DNA of 15,517 nucleotides from NCBI GenBank assembly GCA_002700765.1, contig PAEP01000003.1:1-15517 (forward strand), read 5' to 3'. This stretch comes from Synechococcus sp. MED850. Lineage in GTDB: Bacteria; Cyanobacteriota; Cyanobacteriia; PCC-6307; Cyanobiaceae. Position numbers and translations under genes: made by a program. Positions 1-6,889 of this stretch are shown in pieces. The notes beneath the pieces were generated by a model, which saw nothing but the letters and a program-made list of their open reading frames with translations, did no database searches and was not told the DNA's origin. Every line of letters begins with the position of its first letter. The first letter of the stretch is position 1.

Positions 1-39
1 AAGGAAGGCGCCTTCATCCTCGACACCTGGACGCTCTGA
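1..39 (+). CDS. C-terminal end of a probable Sll0783/MSMEG_0572-family protein (partial)
   Basis: The first 39 bases read in frame as [12 protein letters not shown] followed by a TGA stop, so a gene enters from the left edge. Only 12 residues are visible, too few to identify a family from the sequence itself. The call rests on context: in Nit1C clusters the gene directly before the nitrilase is usually the Sll0783/MSMEG_0572-type nitrogen-starvation protein, and the order of the following genes matches that cluster. The stop lies 19 bases before the nitrilase start, which fits one operon. Function of the family is unknown. Confidence 0.55.
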   Translation, partial: KEGAFILDTWTL

Positions 40-58
40 GCCGGAGCTGATCCCTGTC

Positions 59-1027
59 ATGGTGACCACTGTCAAAGTTGCCGCCGCTCAGATCCGTCCT
101 GTGCTGTTCAGCCTCGACGGATCCCTGCAGAACGTGCTCAAAGCGATGGCCGATGCGGCGGCCGAGGGTGTGGAGCTGATTGTCTTTCCGGAGACTTTTC
201 TGCCCTATTACCCCTACTTCTCCTTCGTTGAACCTCCGGTCCGCATGGGCCGTCCCCACCTGGCTCTGTACGACCAGGCGGTTGTTGTGCCGGGGCCTGT
301 CACCGACGCGGTCGCTGCTGCTGCGCGTCAGCACGGCATGCAGGTGCTGCTGGGTGTGAACGAACGCGATGGAGGAACCCTCTACAACACCCAGTTGTTG
401 TTCAACAGCTGCGGCGAGATCGTCCTCAAGCGGCGCAAGATCACACCGACCTATCACGAGCGGATGGTGTGGGGGCAGGGCGATGGCGCCGGACTGACCG
501 TGGTTCCCACACCCCTCGGTCGCATCGGAGCACTGGCCTGCTGGGAGCACTACAACCCCTTGGCCCGTTATGCCCTGATGGCTCAGGGGGAGCAGATCCA
601 TTGCGCCCAGTTCCCCGGTTCGCTCGTCGGTCCGATCTTCACGGAACAGACCGCGGTGACCATGCGGCACCACGCCCTTGAGGCCGGTTGCTTCGTGATC
701 TGCTCCACCGGATGGCTGGATCCCGTTGATTACGCGTCGATCACGCCGGATACGTCGCTCCACAAGGCCTTTCAGGGGGGGTGCCACACCGCTGTGATCA
801 GTCCGGAAGGCCGTTATCTGGCTGGCCCCCTCCCCGATGGCGAGGGTCTGGCCATCGCTGAACTCGATCTGGCTCTGATCACCAAGCGCAAGCGAATGAT
901 GGACAGCGTTGGCCACTACAGCCGGCCGGAACTGCTCTCGCTGAACATCAACCGTTCACCGGCGCTGACCATGCAGGACATGCCGGTCGAGCCAGCCCCA
1001 TTCAGTGAGGACACGCACCATGTCTGA
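59..1027 (+). CDS. Nit1-type nitrilase (carbon-nitrogen hydrolase)
   Basis: A 322-residue cytoplasmic enzyme of the nitrilase superfamily, expected to hydrolyse a nitrile to the acid and ammonia. The Glu-Lys-Cys triad is visible: E45 in VFPETFLP, K127 in [11 protein letters not shown] (with the accessory Glu of HER nearby), and nucleophile C161 in [10 protein letters not shown]. The CWEHYNP signature is that of true nitrilases rather than of amidases such as NitFhit-type proteins. Length is normal for the family. The start at ATG 59 leaves 19 bases after the upstream stop, and the stop overlaps the radical SAM start by 8 bases. Position at the head of a radical SAM, GNAT and AIR-synthase-like run marks it as the Nit1 of a Nit1C cluster (Sll0784 in Synechocystis). 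Such clusters have been tied to cyanide or nitrile nitrogen use; the native substrate here is not shown. Confidence 0.93.
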   Translation: MVTTVKVAAAQIRPVLFSLDGSLQNVLKAMADAAAEGVELIVFPETFLPYYPYFSFVEPPVRMGRPHLALYDQAVVVPGPVTDAVAAAARQHGMQVLLGVNERDGGTLYNTQLLFNSCGEIVLKRRKITPTYHERMVWGQGDGAGLTVVPTPLGRIGALACWEHYNPLARYALMAQGEQIHCAQFPGSLVGPIFTEQTAVTMRHHALEAGCFVICSTGWLDPVDYASITPDTSLHKAFQGGCHTAVISPEGRYLAGPLPDGEGLAIAELDLALITKRKRMMDSVGHYSRPELLSLNINRSPALTMQDMPVEPAPFSEDTHHV

Positions 1028-2111
1028 TCTCGGTCGTCTTGTCACCGAACTGCAGGTGAAGGGTCTGCGGGCCGAGCCGCTGAACGGCAACCAGGGGCGC
1101 CGGGGTGGAGCCGGCCCATCGGATCACCGCGCCCTCGAGATCGGCGGCCGGACCGTGATGGTTCCCGTTTACAACAACGCCTCCGGTACATCGCCATATC
1201 ATCTCGATGCCTCTCCGGAGGGCGTTTCCCTCAGCGGTCCAGGGGATGCCTCCCTGGCGCAGGTCGCCGCCACCGATGAACCGGCGTTCTACGGCCTCAG
1301 CACAGCGGATGGCATCCCCTACCGCTCAATCGCCCTCCTGCACAGCCGGGATGTGCTCGCCACAACGCTGCTGCAGACCTGCATCCGCTTCCGGGATCGC
1401 TCGGAGTCCTGTCAGTTCTGTGCCATCGAGCAGTCCTTGGAGGACGGCGCCACCCTGGTCCGCAAGACCCCCGAGCAGGTGGCCGAAGTGGCGGAAGCGG
1501 CGGTACGCCTTGATGGCGTCAGCCAGTTGGTGATGACCACCGGCACGCCCAACGCCGATGACCGTGGTGCCCGGCTGATGGCGGAGACGGCGGCCGCGGT
1601 GAAACGCCGGGTGGATCTGCCCATCCAGGGGCAATGCGAACCCCCCGATGATCCGATCTGGTATTTGCGGATGAAGCATGCCGGCATCGACAGCCTTGGC
1701 ATGCATCTCGAGGTCGTCGAGCCGGAGGTGCGGCGCCGCATCCTTCCCGGCAAGTCCGAGATCAGCCTTGAGCGTTACTACGAGGCGTTCGCCGATGCCG
1801 TCGCTGTTTTCGGTCGCGGTCAGGTGTCCACCTATCTGCTGGCGGGTCTCGGTGACAGCAGGGATGCCTTGATCGACTGCAGCCGCCGCTTGATCGAACT
1901 GGGCGTCTACCCCTTTGTTGTCCCCTTCGTTCCCATCTCCGGAACGCCCCTGGAGCATCATCCCGCTCCGAGCACCACCTTCATGGTGGATGTCTACAGC
2001 GCCGTTGCCGACCTGCTGCGGGAGGGTGATCTGCGCTCGGAGCAGATGGCTGCTGGTTGTGCCAAATGTGGAGCCTGCTCGGCGCTGTCGTTGTTCGAGC
2101 AGGTGGTCTGA
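1020..2111 (+). CDS. Radical SAM protein, MSMEG_0568/Sll0785 family (Nit1C cluster)
   Basis: A 363-residue radical SAM enzyme of the Nit1C cluster. The cluster-binding cysteines appear as C121, C131 and C134 in [15 protein letters not shown]. That is a C-x9-C-x2-C spacing in place of the common C-x3-C-x2-C, and I recall it as typical of this family. A second cysteine group near the C-terminus (C347, C350, C353 in CAKCGAC) could hold another metal site or auxiliary cluster. The middle of the protein has TIM-barrel-like strands such as [10 protein letters not shown] and [10 protein letters not shown]. The start was set at ATG 1020, which overlaps the end of the nitrilase gene by 8 bases; in-frame codons upstream lie within the nitrilase. 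The reaction is unknown. Genetic linkage suggests it makes or alters the substrate of the nitrilase. Confidence 0.92.
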   Translation: MSDLGRLVTELQVKGLRAEPLNGNQGRRGGAGPSDHRALEIGGRTVMVPVYNNASGTSPYHLDASPEGVSLSGPGDASLAQVAATDEPAFYGLSTADGIPYRSIALLHSRDVLATTLLQTCIRFRDRSESCQFCAIEQSLEDGATLVRKTPEQVAEVAEAAVRLDGVSQLVMTTGTPNADDRGARLMAETAAAVKRRVDLPIQGQCEPPDDPIWYLRMKHAGIDSLGMHLEVVEPEVRRRILPGKSEISLERYYEAFADAVAVFGRGQVSTYLLAGLGDSRDALIDCSRRLIELGVYPFVVPFVPISGTPLEHHPAPSTTFMVDVYSAVADLLREGDLRSEQMAAGCAKCGACSALSLFEQVV

Positions 2112-2116
2112 GCATC

Positions 2117-2767
2117 GTGTTCTGTCTTGATCCCAGCAGTTCCGGCATCGGCCGCAGCCTGAGCTCAGCTCCGAGATCGTTCACGCCATCGGTGCGTTTC
2201 GGCATCGGCATCGATGCCGATGATTTCCAGTTGTCTCCCACGGCGTGTTCGGATCGGTTCTCCTTCCACCTGCTACGCGCTGATTCCAACCTGATCCGCG
2301 GCTACTGGCGCTTGCGGCGCAGCATTTTCTGTCGGGAGCAGAACGTGTTCGAGCGCTCCGATCGGGACGACCTTGATGCTGTGGCCTGGCCGATCGCTGC
2401 TCTTCAGCACGGCCCACCCTCCCATGGGTTGGAGGACGATGTTGATGTGGTGGGAGTGGTCCGGATCGTCGAGACCGAACCGCGCCTCTGGTACGGCGGC
2501 CGGCTCGGTGTGCACAGTGACTTCCGTCGTCACAATCAGATCGGCAAGGGTTTGATCTGGAAGGCGGTCACCACGGCCAACGGCTGGGGTTGTGATCGGT
2601 TTCTGGCCACCGTGCAACTGCAGAACGTGCGTTTCTTCCAACGCCTGCACTGGACGTCGATCGAGGAGATGGAGATCCGCGGCATCCGCCATCACCTGAT
2701 GCAGGCGGATCTCAGCTACTACCTTCCAGCGAAGCAGCAGCGGCCATCCCTGCAGCTGGCCGCATGA
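2117..2767 (+). CDS. GNAT-family N-acetyltransferase, MSMEG_0567/Sll0786 type
   Basis: An acyltransferase of about 216 residues with the GNAT fold. The acetyl-CoA pyrophosphate-binding motif is visible as RRHNQIGKGLI, preceded by a beta-strand (RLGVHSDF) and followed by a helix and the strand DRFLATVQLQN with FFQRLHWT, the usual end of the fold. I chose GTG 2117, five bases after the radical SAM stop. The open frame runs 60 bases further up, but that part lies inside the radical SAM gene and looks unlike a family N-terminus. Its stop overlaps the next start in an ATGA arrangement, so translation is probably coupled. Matches the GNAT member of Nit1C clusters; the acceptor substrate is unknown. 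Confidence 0.87.
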   Translation: MFCLDPSSSGIGRSLSSAPRSFTPSVRFGIGIDADDFQLSPTACSDRFSFHLLRADSNLIRGYWRLRRSIFCREQNVFERSDRDDLDAVAWPIAALQHGPPSHGLEDDVDVVGVVRIVETEPRLWYGGRLGVHSDFRRHNQIGKGLIWKAVTTANGWGCDRFLATVQLQNVRFFQRLHWTSIEEMEIRGIRHHLMQADLSYYLPAKQQRPSLQLAA

Positions 2768-3738
2768 GCCTCGCCCTGCTGGTGGATCACCTGCGCCGCC
2801 AGAGCGGACTGCTGGCCAAGCGGGACATCCGCCCGGCGGCTTCGGTGTTTAACCATCTGCCGTTTCCCCAGCTCGGCAAGGCCGGCCGGCTCGGCGACGA
2901 TGCGGCGCTGCTCCCGGCCCAGAACGGTCAGCTGTTGATGGCCTGTGAGGGCATGCATCCCGCTTTGGTGGCGGAGGATCCCTGGTTTGCCGGATGGAGC
3001 GGCGTCCTGGTCAATCTCAGTGACATCGCTGCGATGGGAGGGCGGCCGCTGGCTGTGGTGAACAGCGTCTGGACCCAGGGGCTTGATCGTCTGCAACCTC
3101 TGCTGGATGGGATGCACTTCGCCTGTGATCGCTTTGCGGTGCCGATGGTCGGTGGCCATTCCAATCAGCAGAGTCCCTACGAGGCGCTCTCCGTTGCGGT
3201 GCTCGGTGTGGCAGAGGGGCCTGTGCTGTCGGCCCGGATGGCGTCACCGGGGGATGACCTGTGGCTGCTGGTGAATCGCAGTGGTTCCTTCTACCGGCAC
3301 TACCCCTTCTGGGACGCCGCCACAGAGGCGTCCCCTGGCTTGCTTCGCTCTCACCTCAGCCTGCTTCCGGCCCTTGCCGCCGATGGCATCGTTCACGCCG
3401 CCAAGGACATCAGCATGGGTGGGCTCTGCGGCACGGCGGTGATGTTCGCGGAATCCTGCGGTCATCCCATCAGCCTCGAGCTCGATGCGATCGAGCGTCC
3501 TGATCAGGTGGAGGAACAGGCCTGGCTCACCTGCTTTCCCAGCTTCGGTTACCTGCTGGCGGTGCGTCCGTCGATGACCGGCAGGCTGACCCGGATGCTG
3601 CAGGGGGATTCGAACCTGATCTGCTGCCGGATCGGATCCTTCGGCAGCGGCCCCTGCCGGGTTGTGCTGCAGCGTTCCGGTGGCATGGAATCCCTGTGGG
3701 AAGGCAGCGAGGGTCTCACCGGGTTCGGCTGTGACTGA
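2764..3738 (+). CDS. AIR-synthase-related protein, Sll0787 family
   Basis: A 324-residue protein of the PurM/AIR synthase-related group, which includes ThiL, SelD and HypE. These use ATP to phosphorylate or activate a substrate. Visible hallmarks are GRLGDDAAL (D45, D46, a metal/ATP site), VNLSDIAAMGGRP (residues about 83-95) and, in the C-terminal half, KDISMGGLCGTAVMFAESCG. The ATG shares bases with the GNAT stop (ATGA). It is the fifth gene of the Nit1C run. It is not the housekeeping purM, since the context is wrong and the sequence lacks close resemblance. Role inferred: ATP-dependent activation of an intermediate in the unknown Nit1C pathway. Confidence 0.9.
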   Translation: MSLALLVDHLRRQSGLLAKRDIRPAASVFNHLPFPQLGKAGRLGDDAALLPAQNGQLLMACEGMHPALVAEDPWFAGWSGVLVNLSDIAAMGGRPLAVVNSVWTQGLDRLQPLLDGMHFACDRFAVPMVGGHSNQQSPYEALSVAVLGVAEGPVLSARMASPGDDLWLLVNRSGSFYRHYPFWDAATEASPGLLRSHLSLLPALAADGIVHAAKDISMGGLCGTAVMFAESCGHPISLELDAIERPDQVEEQAWLTCFPSFGYLLAVRPSMTGRLTRMLQGDSNLICCRIGSFGSGPCRVVLQRSGGMESLWEGSEGLTGFGCD

Positions 3739-3794
3739 TGAGACAGCACCAGCGGATTTGCGTGATGCAGGATCCACCAGGTCAGGTCTGAGGA

Positions 3795-4076
3795 ATGCCA
3801 GAAGTCCGATTTGAGCTGCAATGGCCTGACGGTCAATCCAGCACGTTGTATTCACCCTCCACGGTGATTCTGGAGTATCTGAAAGCCGGCGATTCCTTTC
3901 GGGTTTCTGAATTTGAATCGCTGGGCGTCAAGGCCCTTCGAGCCGCATCAGAGCGGGTTCGCGCCCGCTATGGATTTGCCTGCACACGAACAGACGAGGA
4001 GGAATCTCAGCTGCGTCAGTGGGTTGCCCGGTACAGCCCCGATGCCAGCGTGCGTGTGATCAGCCAGCTGCCCTGA
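3795..4076 (+). CDS. MSMEG_0570-family nitrogen starvation response protein
   Basis: A 93-residue protein. It starts [14 protein letters not shown], has a central [21 protein letters not shown] segment, and then a long basic helix [23 protein letters not shown]. This layout matches the small MSMEG_0570-type protein that accompanies Nit1C clusters. There is no signal peptide or membrane span. It begins 56 bases after the AIR-synthase-like gene, the largest gap within the cluster. The last bases before the ATG are purine-rich (GAGGA) but too close to be a standard ribosome binding site. Biochemical function is unknown; the name reflects family expression in nitrogen starvation. Confidence 0.87.
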   Translation: MPEVRFELQWPDGQSSTLYSPSTVILEYLKAGDSFRVSEFESLGVKALRAASERVRARYGFACTRTDEEESQLRQWVARYSPDASVRVISQLP

Positions 4077-4095
4077 CCCTCATTTTTTTAATCCC
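4077..4095 (+). other. Short intergenic T-tract between the Nit1C core and the DUF1348 gene
   Basis: A run of seven T residues at 4083-4089 lies between the stop of the MSMEG_0570-type gene and the start of the DUF1348 gene. The bases before it can form only a weak TCAG/CTGA stem, so it is not a convincing intrinsic terminator. It could act as a partial attenuator that lowers expression of the last two genes. Confidence 0.25.
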
Positions 4096-4563
4096 ATGAC
4101 TGGAAAACCACCGTTTCCTCCCTTCACGTTGGAAACCGCTCAGCAGAAAGCAAGGATGGCGGAAAACGCCTGGAACACCAAAGATCCGGACAAGGTTTCA
4201 CTGGCTTATACAGAGGACAGTTTCTGGCGAAACCGCAGTGAATTCATCCACGGGCGTGAGCAGATTCTTGCCTTTCTCAAGCGCAAATGGTCGACCGAAC
4301 TTGATTACAAGTTGATCAAGGAGGTATGGGCCTTTGCAGACAACAGAATCGCTGTTCGTTTTCAATATGAATGGCATGATGATTCCGGTCAATTCTTCCG
4401 TTCCCATGGCAATGAGAACTGGGAATTTTCGGACACGGGTCTGATGCGCCGGCGTGAGGCAAGCATCAATGATGTGTCGATCCAACCAGAGGATCGTCGA
4501 TTCACCTGGGGTGATGGTCCCCGGCCGGAGGATTTCCCCGGACTGACCGAATTGGGTCTCTGA
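4096..4563 (+). CDS. NTF2/SnoaL-like protein, DUF1348 family
   Basis: A 155-residue protein of the cone-shaped NTF2-like fold. The order is typical: an N-terminal helix [34 protein letters not shown], then [13 protein letters not shown], then beta-strands [27 protein letters not shown] and a tail ending in [15 protein letters not shown]. This pattern, especially FWRNR and the NENWEF strand, is characteristic of DUF1348 (PF07080). Proteins of this fold can be small enzymes or binding proteins; no catalytic role is proven. It follows the MSMEG_0570-type gene by 19 bases, across a run of seven T residues, and ends three bases before the next start. It seems to be an added member of this Nit1C operon. 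Confidence 0.85.
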   Translation: MTGKPPFPPFTLETAQQKARMAENAWNTKDPDKVSLAYTEDSFWRNRSEFIHGREQILAFLKRKWSTELDYKLIKEVWAFADNRIAVRFQYEWHDDSGQFFRSHGNENWEFSDTGLMRRREASINDVSIQPEDRRFTWGDGPRPEDFPGLTELGL

Positions 4564-4565
4564 GT

Positions 4566-5306
4566 GTGAATTTTCAGCGTCATCCGCTCCCCCAGGCGAT
4601 TCACTCCATCGCTCATCTGCGGCTGTTCGTTGAACACCACGTCTTCGCGGTGTGGGATTTCATGCTGCTGCTCAAGGCGTTGCAGCAGCATCTCGCCCCA
4701 TCCGGTGCACCCTGGGCCCCTCCACGCCACCCGAGCCTTGCCGGCCTGATCAACAGCCTTGTGGCCGAGGAGGAATGCGATTGCCTGCCGGATCATCTCG
4801 GCGGTCCCCTGCATCTCAGTCATTTCGCCATCTATCGGCGGGCGATGGATGAAATCCATGCCGATACCAGCGTGATTGATGCCGTTCTCGTCCAGGCGAT
4901 GGCTGGAGATCTCCCGGGTTCCGTGCGTCATCCGGCGATTCCTCCCTCAGCGCGTCGGTTCCTGCGGACCACCCAGGATTTGATCAGCGCGGGTGAGGTG
5001 GATGCCCTCGCCGCGGCGTTCGCCTACGGAAGGGAGTTGATCGTGCCCGATCTGTTCCGATCGCTGCTGGCCCGATTGCGCCTGCTCAATCTGCCCTGCC
5101 CCACCTTGTGCTGGTATCTCGAGCGCCATATCGAGCTCGATGGCAACAGCCATGGCCCCCTGGCGGAGCAGATGGTTCAGGCACTGGCGGGGTCGGACCC
5201 CATGGCCCATGACCGGGTCCAACGCATTCGATCACGGGTGATCGGCGATCGGGAATGCTTCTGGGATGCGATGCATGCCCAGCTGGCGGATCCCGTCATC
5301 GTTTGA
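4566..5306 (+). CDS. DUF3050 family protein
   Basis: A 246-residue, mostly helical protein. It starts with LPQAIHSIAHLRLFVEHHVFAVWDFM and carries LVAEEECDCLPD, then near the end WYLERHIELDGNSHGPL. These segments mark the DUF3050 family (PF11251), whose fold I believe to be of the heme-oxygenase-like type. H188, D192 and H196 form an H-x3-D-x3-H pattern, and E23 and H25 lie in the first helix. These could be metal ligands, though this is inference. The start is GTG 4566, two bases after the previous stop; no other in-frame start gives a better N-terminus. It is the last gene of the plus-strand operon and converges with a minus-strand gene six bases away. Function unknown. Confidence 0.84.
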   Translation: MNFQRHPLPQAIHSIAHLRLFVEHHVFAVWDFMLLLKALQQHLAPSGAPWAPPRHPSLAGLINSLVAEEECDCLPDHLGGPLHLSHFAIYRRAMDEIHADTSVIDAVLVQAMAGDLPGSVRHPAIPPSARRFLRTTQDLISAGEVDALAAAFAYGRELIVPDLFRSLLARLRLLNLPCPTLCWYLERHIELDGNSHGPLAEQMVQALAGSDPMAHDRVQRIRSRVIGDRECFWDAMHAQLADPVIV

Positions 5307-5312
5307 ACTGAA

Positions 5313-5666
5313 TCAGGCCCGGCCACCCCGGGGCGTCTGACGCAGCATCCCTTCCCAGTGCTGTTGCCAGCAGCGACCATCGCCGATGCCTGCAAGCAAT
5401 TCCACATTGGCTGGTGATTGCTTCAGACGGACTCTCCACTCGTCTATTTCTTCTGCCTGATTGATCCAGAGCTGCAACACATCGTGGTGAATTCTGTCCG
5501 CATCCCAGTGCTGTTGATGGGCAACTCCCTGGGACCAGATCACCAGATCATCAAGGGTGATCGGCCGAAAGCCCATCAGATTCAATCCAGTGAGCTGCTC
5601 AAGTTCGAACCGGCGCAGAACATCTCCCAAGCCGAAGAAGTGAAGAAGGATCATGCATCTGATCAC
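5313..5666 (-). CDS. Uncharacterised small protein, possibly CIRCE-controlled
   Basis: An open frame of 117 residues with a protein-like composition: RRFELEQLTGLNLMGFRPITLDDLVIWSQGVAHQQHWDADRIHHDVLQLWINQAEEIDEWRVRLKQ, then a short C-terminal part ending GRA. Several amphipathic helices with many Trp, His and Gln are visible. There is no signal peptide or known motif, and I do not recognise the family. Possible starts are GTG 5666, ATG 5654 or TTG 5630; none has a strong ribosome binding site (a GGAA lies before GTG 5666). The gene is convergent with the DUF3050 gene and divergent from the 5880 gene. A CIRCE element lies about 100 bases upstream of its start, so heat-shock control through HrcA is possible. 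Confidence 0.66.
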   Translation of the reverse strand: MIRCMILLHFFGLGDVLRRFELEQLTGLNLMGFRPITLDDLVIWSQGVAHQQHWDADRIHHDVLQLWINQAEEIDEWRVRLKQSPANVELLAGIGDGRCWQQHWEGMLRQTPRGGRA

Positions 5667-5762
5667 TTGTTCCGCAGAAAGTTAAGGGGGTTTTCTCTTG
5701 AAAAAGGTTCGTGTTGATGATCTTCATGCTTTCCAATTGCGTCTCCAAATCATCAACTCCCA

Positions 5763-5789
5763 TTAGCACTCTCGCTTTCAGAGTGCCAA
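5763..5789. promoter_or_regulatory. CIRCE element (HrcA operator)
   Basis: TTAGCACTC at 5763-5771, a 9-base spacer, then GAGTGCCAA at 5781-5789. The CIRCE consensus is TTAGCACTC-N9-GAGTGCTAA, so 17 of 18 arm positions match and the spacer length is exact. CIRCE is the operator of the heat-shock repressor HrcA, usually found before groESL, groEL2 or dnaK operons. Here it lies in the divergent region between the minus-strand gene ending at 5313 and the plus-strand gene at 5880, at similar distance from both. The palindrome does not tell which gene it controls. No chaperone gene is nearby. Confidence 0.85.
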
Positions 5790-5879
5790 ATAGTTGTTGT
5801 TCTCTTGGGCTGGCCGGTGTCTTGTTCTCGCGGGAACGTGCTGCCGCACCGATACTTGAACCCTGTTTTGTTCTTCGCG

Positions 5880-6044
5880 GTGGACTCGGATCTGTTGCAT
5901 CCCCGTCAGCGCTCTCTGATCGCCTCGCTTCAACTGCGCTTTCGTCTTGCTGAGCAAAAGCAGGACGTTGCAGCCAAGCAGGCCCTCTTCCGCGAGGCCA
6001 TCCATCTCGGCATCCAGCCGCATCTGTTCACCGGGTCCCGTTGA
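5880..6044 (+). CDS. Small uncharacterised protein upstream of the TIM-barrel gene
   Basis: A 54-residue frame from GTG 5880: VDSDLLHPRQRSLIASLQLRFRLAEQKQDVAAKQALFREAIHLGIQPHLFTGSR. It is almost entirely helical and charged, with no signal or metal motif. The frame is open from 5805, but residues before the GTG (MGWPVSCSRGN) do not look like protein. There is no clear ribosome binding site. Its stop overlaps the next start in a TTGA arrangement, so the pair is probably translationally coupled. That coupling is the best support that it is real. Function unknown. Confidence 0.6.
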   Translation: MDSDLLHPRQRSLIASLQLRFRLAEQKQDVAAKQALFREAIHLGIQPHLFTGSR

Positions 6045-6889
6045 CGTGTGCTCCCGTTCGATTGTTCCGGACCCTCTGGGGCTGGACCGGCTCGCTGGAG
6101 GAGGCCAGTCGCAACGCGGCTGAAACCGGCTTCGATGGAATCGAGCTGAACCTTGCCCATCCCTGTCTCTCTGCGCTTGATCCCAGTGCTCTGCGCGATC
6201 TGCTGGCTGAACGCCAACAACAGCTGATTCTTGAAATTGTCACGGGTGGGGATTACACCCCGGATCTCTCCCACACACCCCAGCACCATCTGGATCAGCT
6301 GGATCGGGCCCTCGATCGTGGCGCTCCCTTGCAGCCGTTGAAGATCAGCCTGATCACCGGAAGTGACAGCTGGCCTGAGGCGGAACAGCACCGGTTTCTT
6401 GCTGCCGTGCTCGATCGCATCGATGCTGCCCCCTGCCCGGTGCTGCTCGAAACCCATCGCAGCCGCAGCTTGTTCAACCCCTGGGTTCTGCCTCGCTGGC
6501 TGGAGCGCCACGAGCGCCTGCGGATCACCGCTGATCTCAGCCACTGGTGTGCTGTGAGCGAACGGTTGATGACGCCGGATCTGGAGCCGATTCAGGCGAT
6601 GGCGGCCCATGTTGATCACATCCACGCCCGGGTTGGTCATGCCCAGGGACCCTCCGTGTCCCACCCGTTCGCCCCGGAGTGGGCCGAGGCCCTTGAAGCC
6701 CATCGCCGCTGCTGGCAGTTGTTTCTCGATCAGCGCCCCAGCAGTGCTCCTCCGATGACGATCACGCCGGAATTCGGACCGGATGGCTACATGCCCCTGA
6801 TGCCCTTCAGCGCCGAACCACTGGCTGATGTGGCTGGGCTCAATGCCTCCATGGCGGCGTGGCTACGCACGGCCTTCACGTCGCCATAA
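6041..6889 (+). CDS. TIM-barrel protein, sugar phosphate isomerase/epimerase-like (AP endonuclease 2 family)
   Basis: A 282-residue protein of the xylose isomerase-like TIM-barrel family (PF01261). Candidate metal ligands follow the family order: E137 in PVLLETHRSR, D165 and H168 in ITADLSHW, H193/H195 in DHIHARVGH, and E244 in TPEFGPDGY. The N-terminal strands RLFRTLWGWTG and FDGIELNL also fit. Members act on sugars, inosose or related small molecules; the substrate here cannot be told. The start is TTG 6041, overlapping the upstream stop by three bases; no in-frame ATG or GTG lies nearby. The 3' end overlaps the convergent Rieske gene by 14 bases. The gene pair may answer to the CIRCE element upstream. 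Confidence 0.85.
   Translation: MTCAPVRLFRTLWGWTGSLEEASRNAAETGFDGIELNLAHPCLSALDPSALRDLLAERQQQLILEIVTGGDYTPDLSHTPQHHLDQLDRALDRGAPLQPLKISLITGSDSWPEAEQHRFLAAVLDRIDAAPCPVLLETHRSRSLFNPWVLPRWLERHERLRITADLSHWCAVSERLMTPDLEPIQAMAAHVDHIHARVGHAQGPSVSHPFAPEWAEALEAHRRCWQLFLDQRPSSAPPMTITPEFGPDGYMPLMPFSAEPLADVAGLNASMAAWLRTAFTSP

Noticed and set aside
14..916. Long minus-strand frame opposite the nitrilase
   Set aside because: It is the mirror of a well-supported gene with intact catalytic residues; its composition is that of a high-G+C shadow frame.
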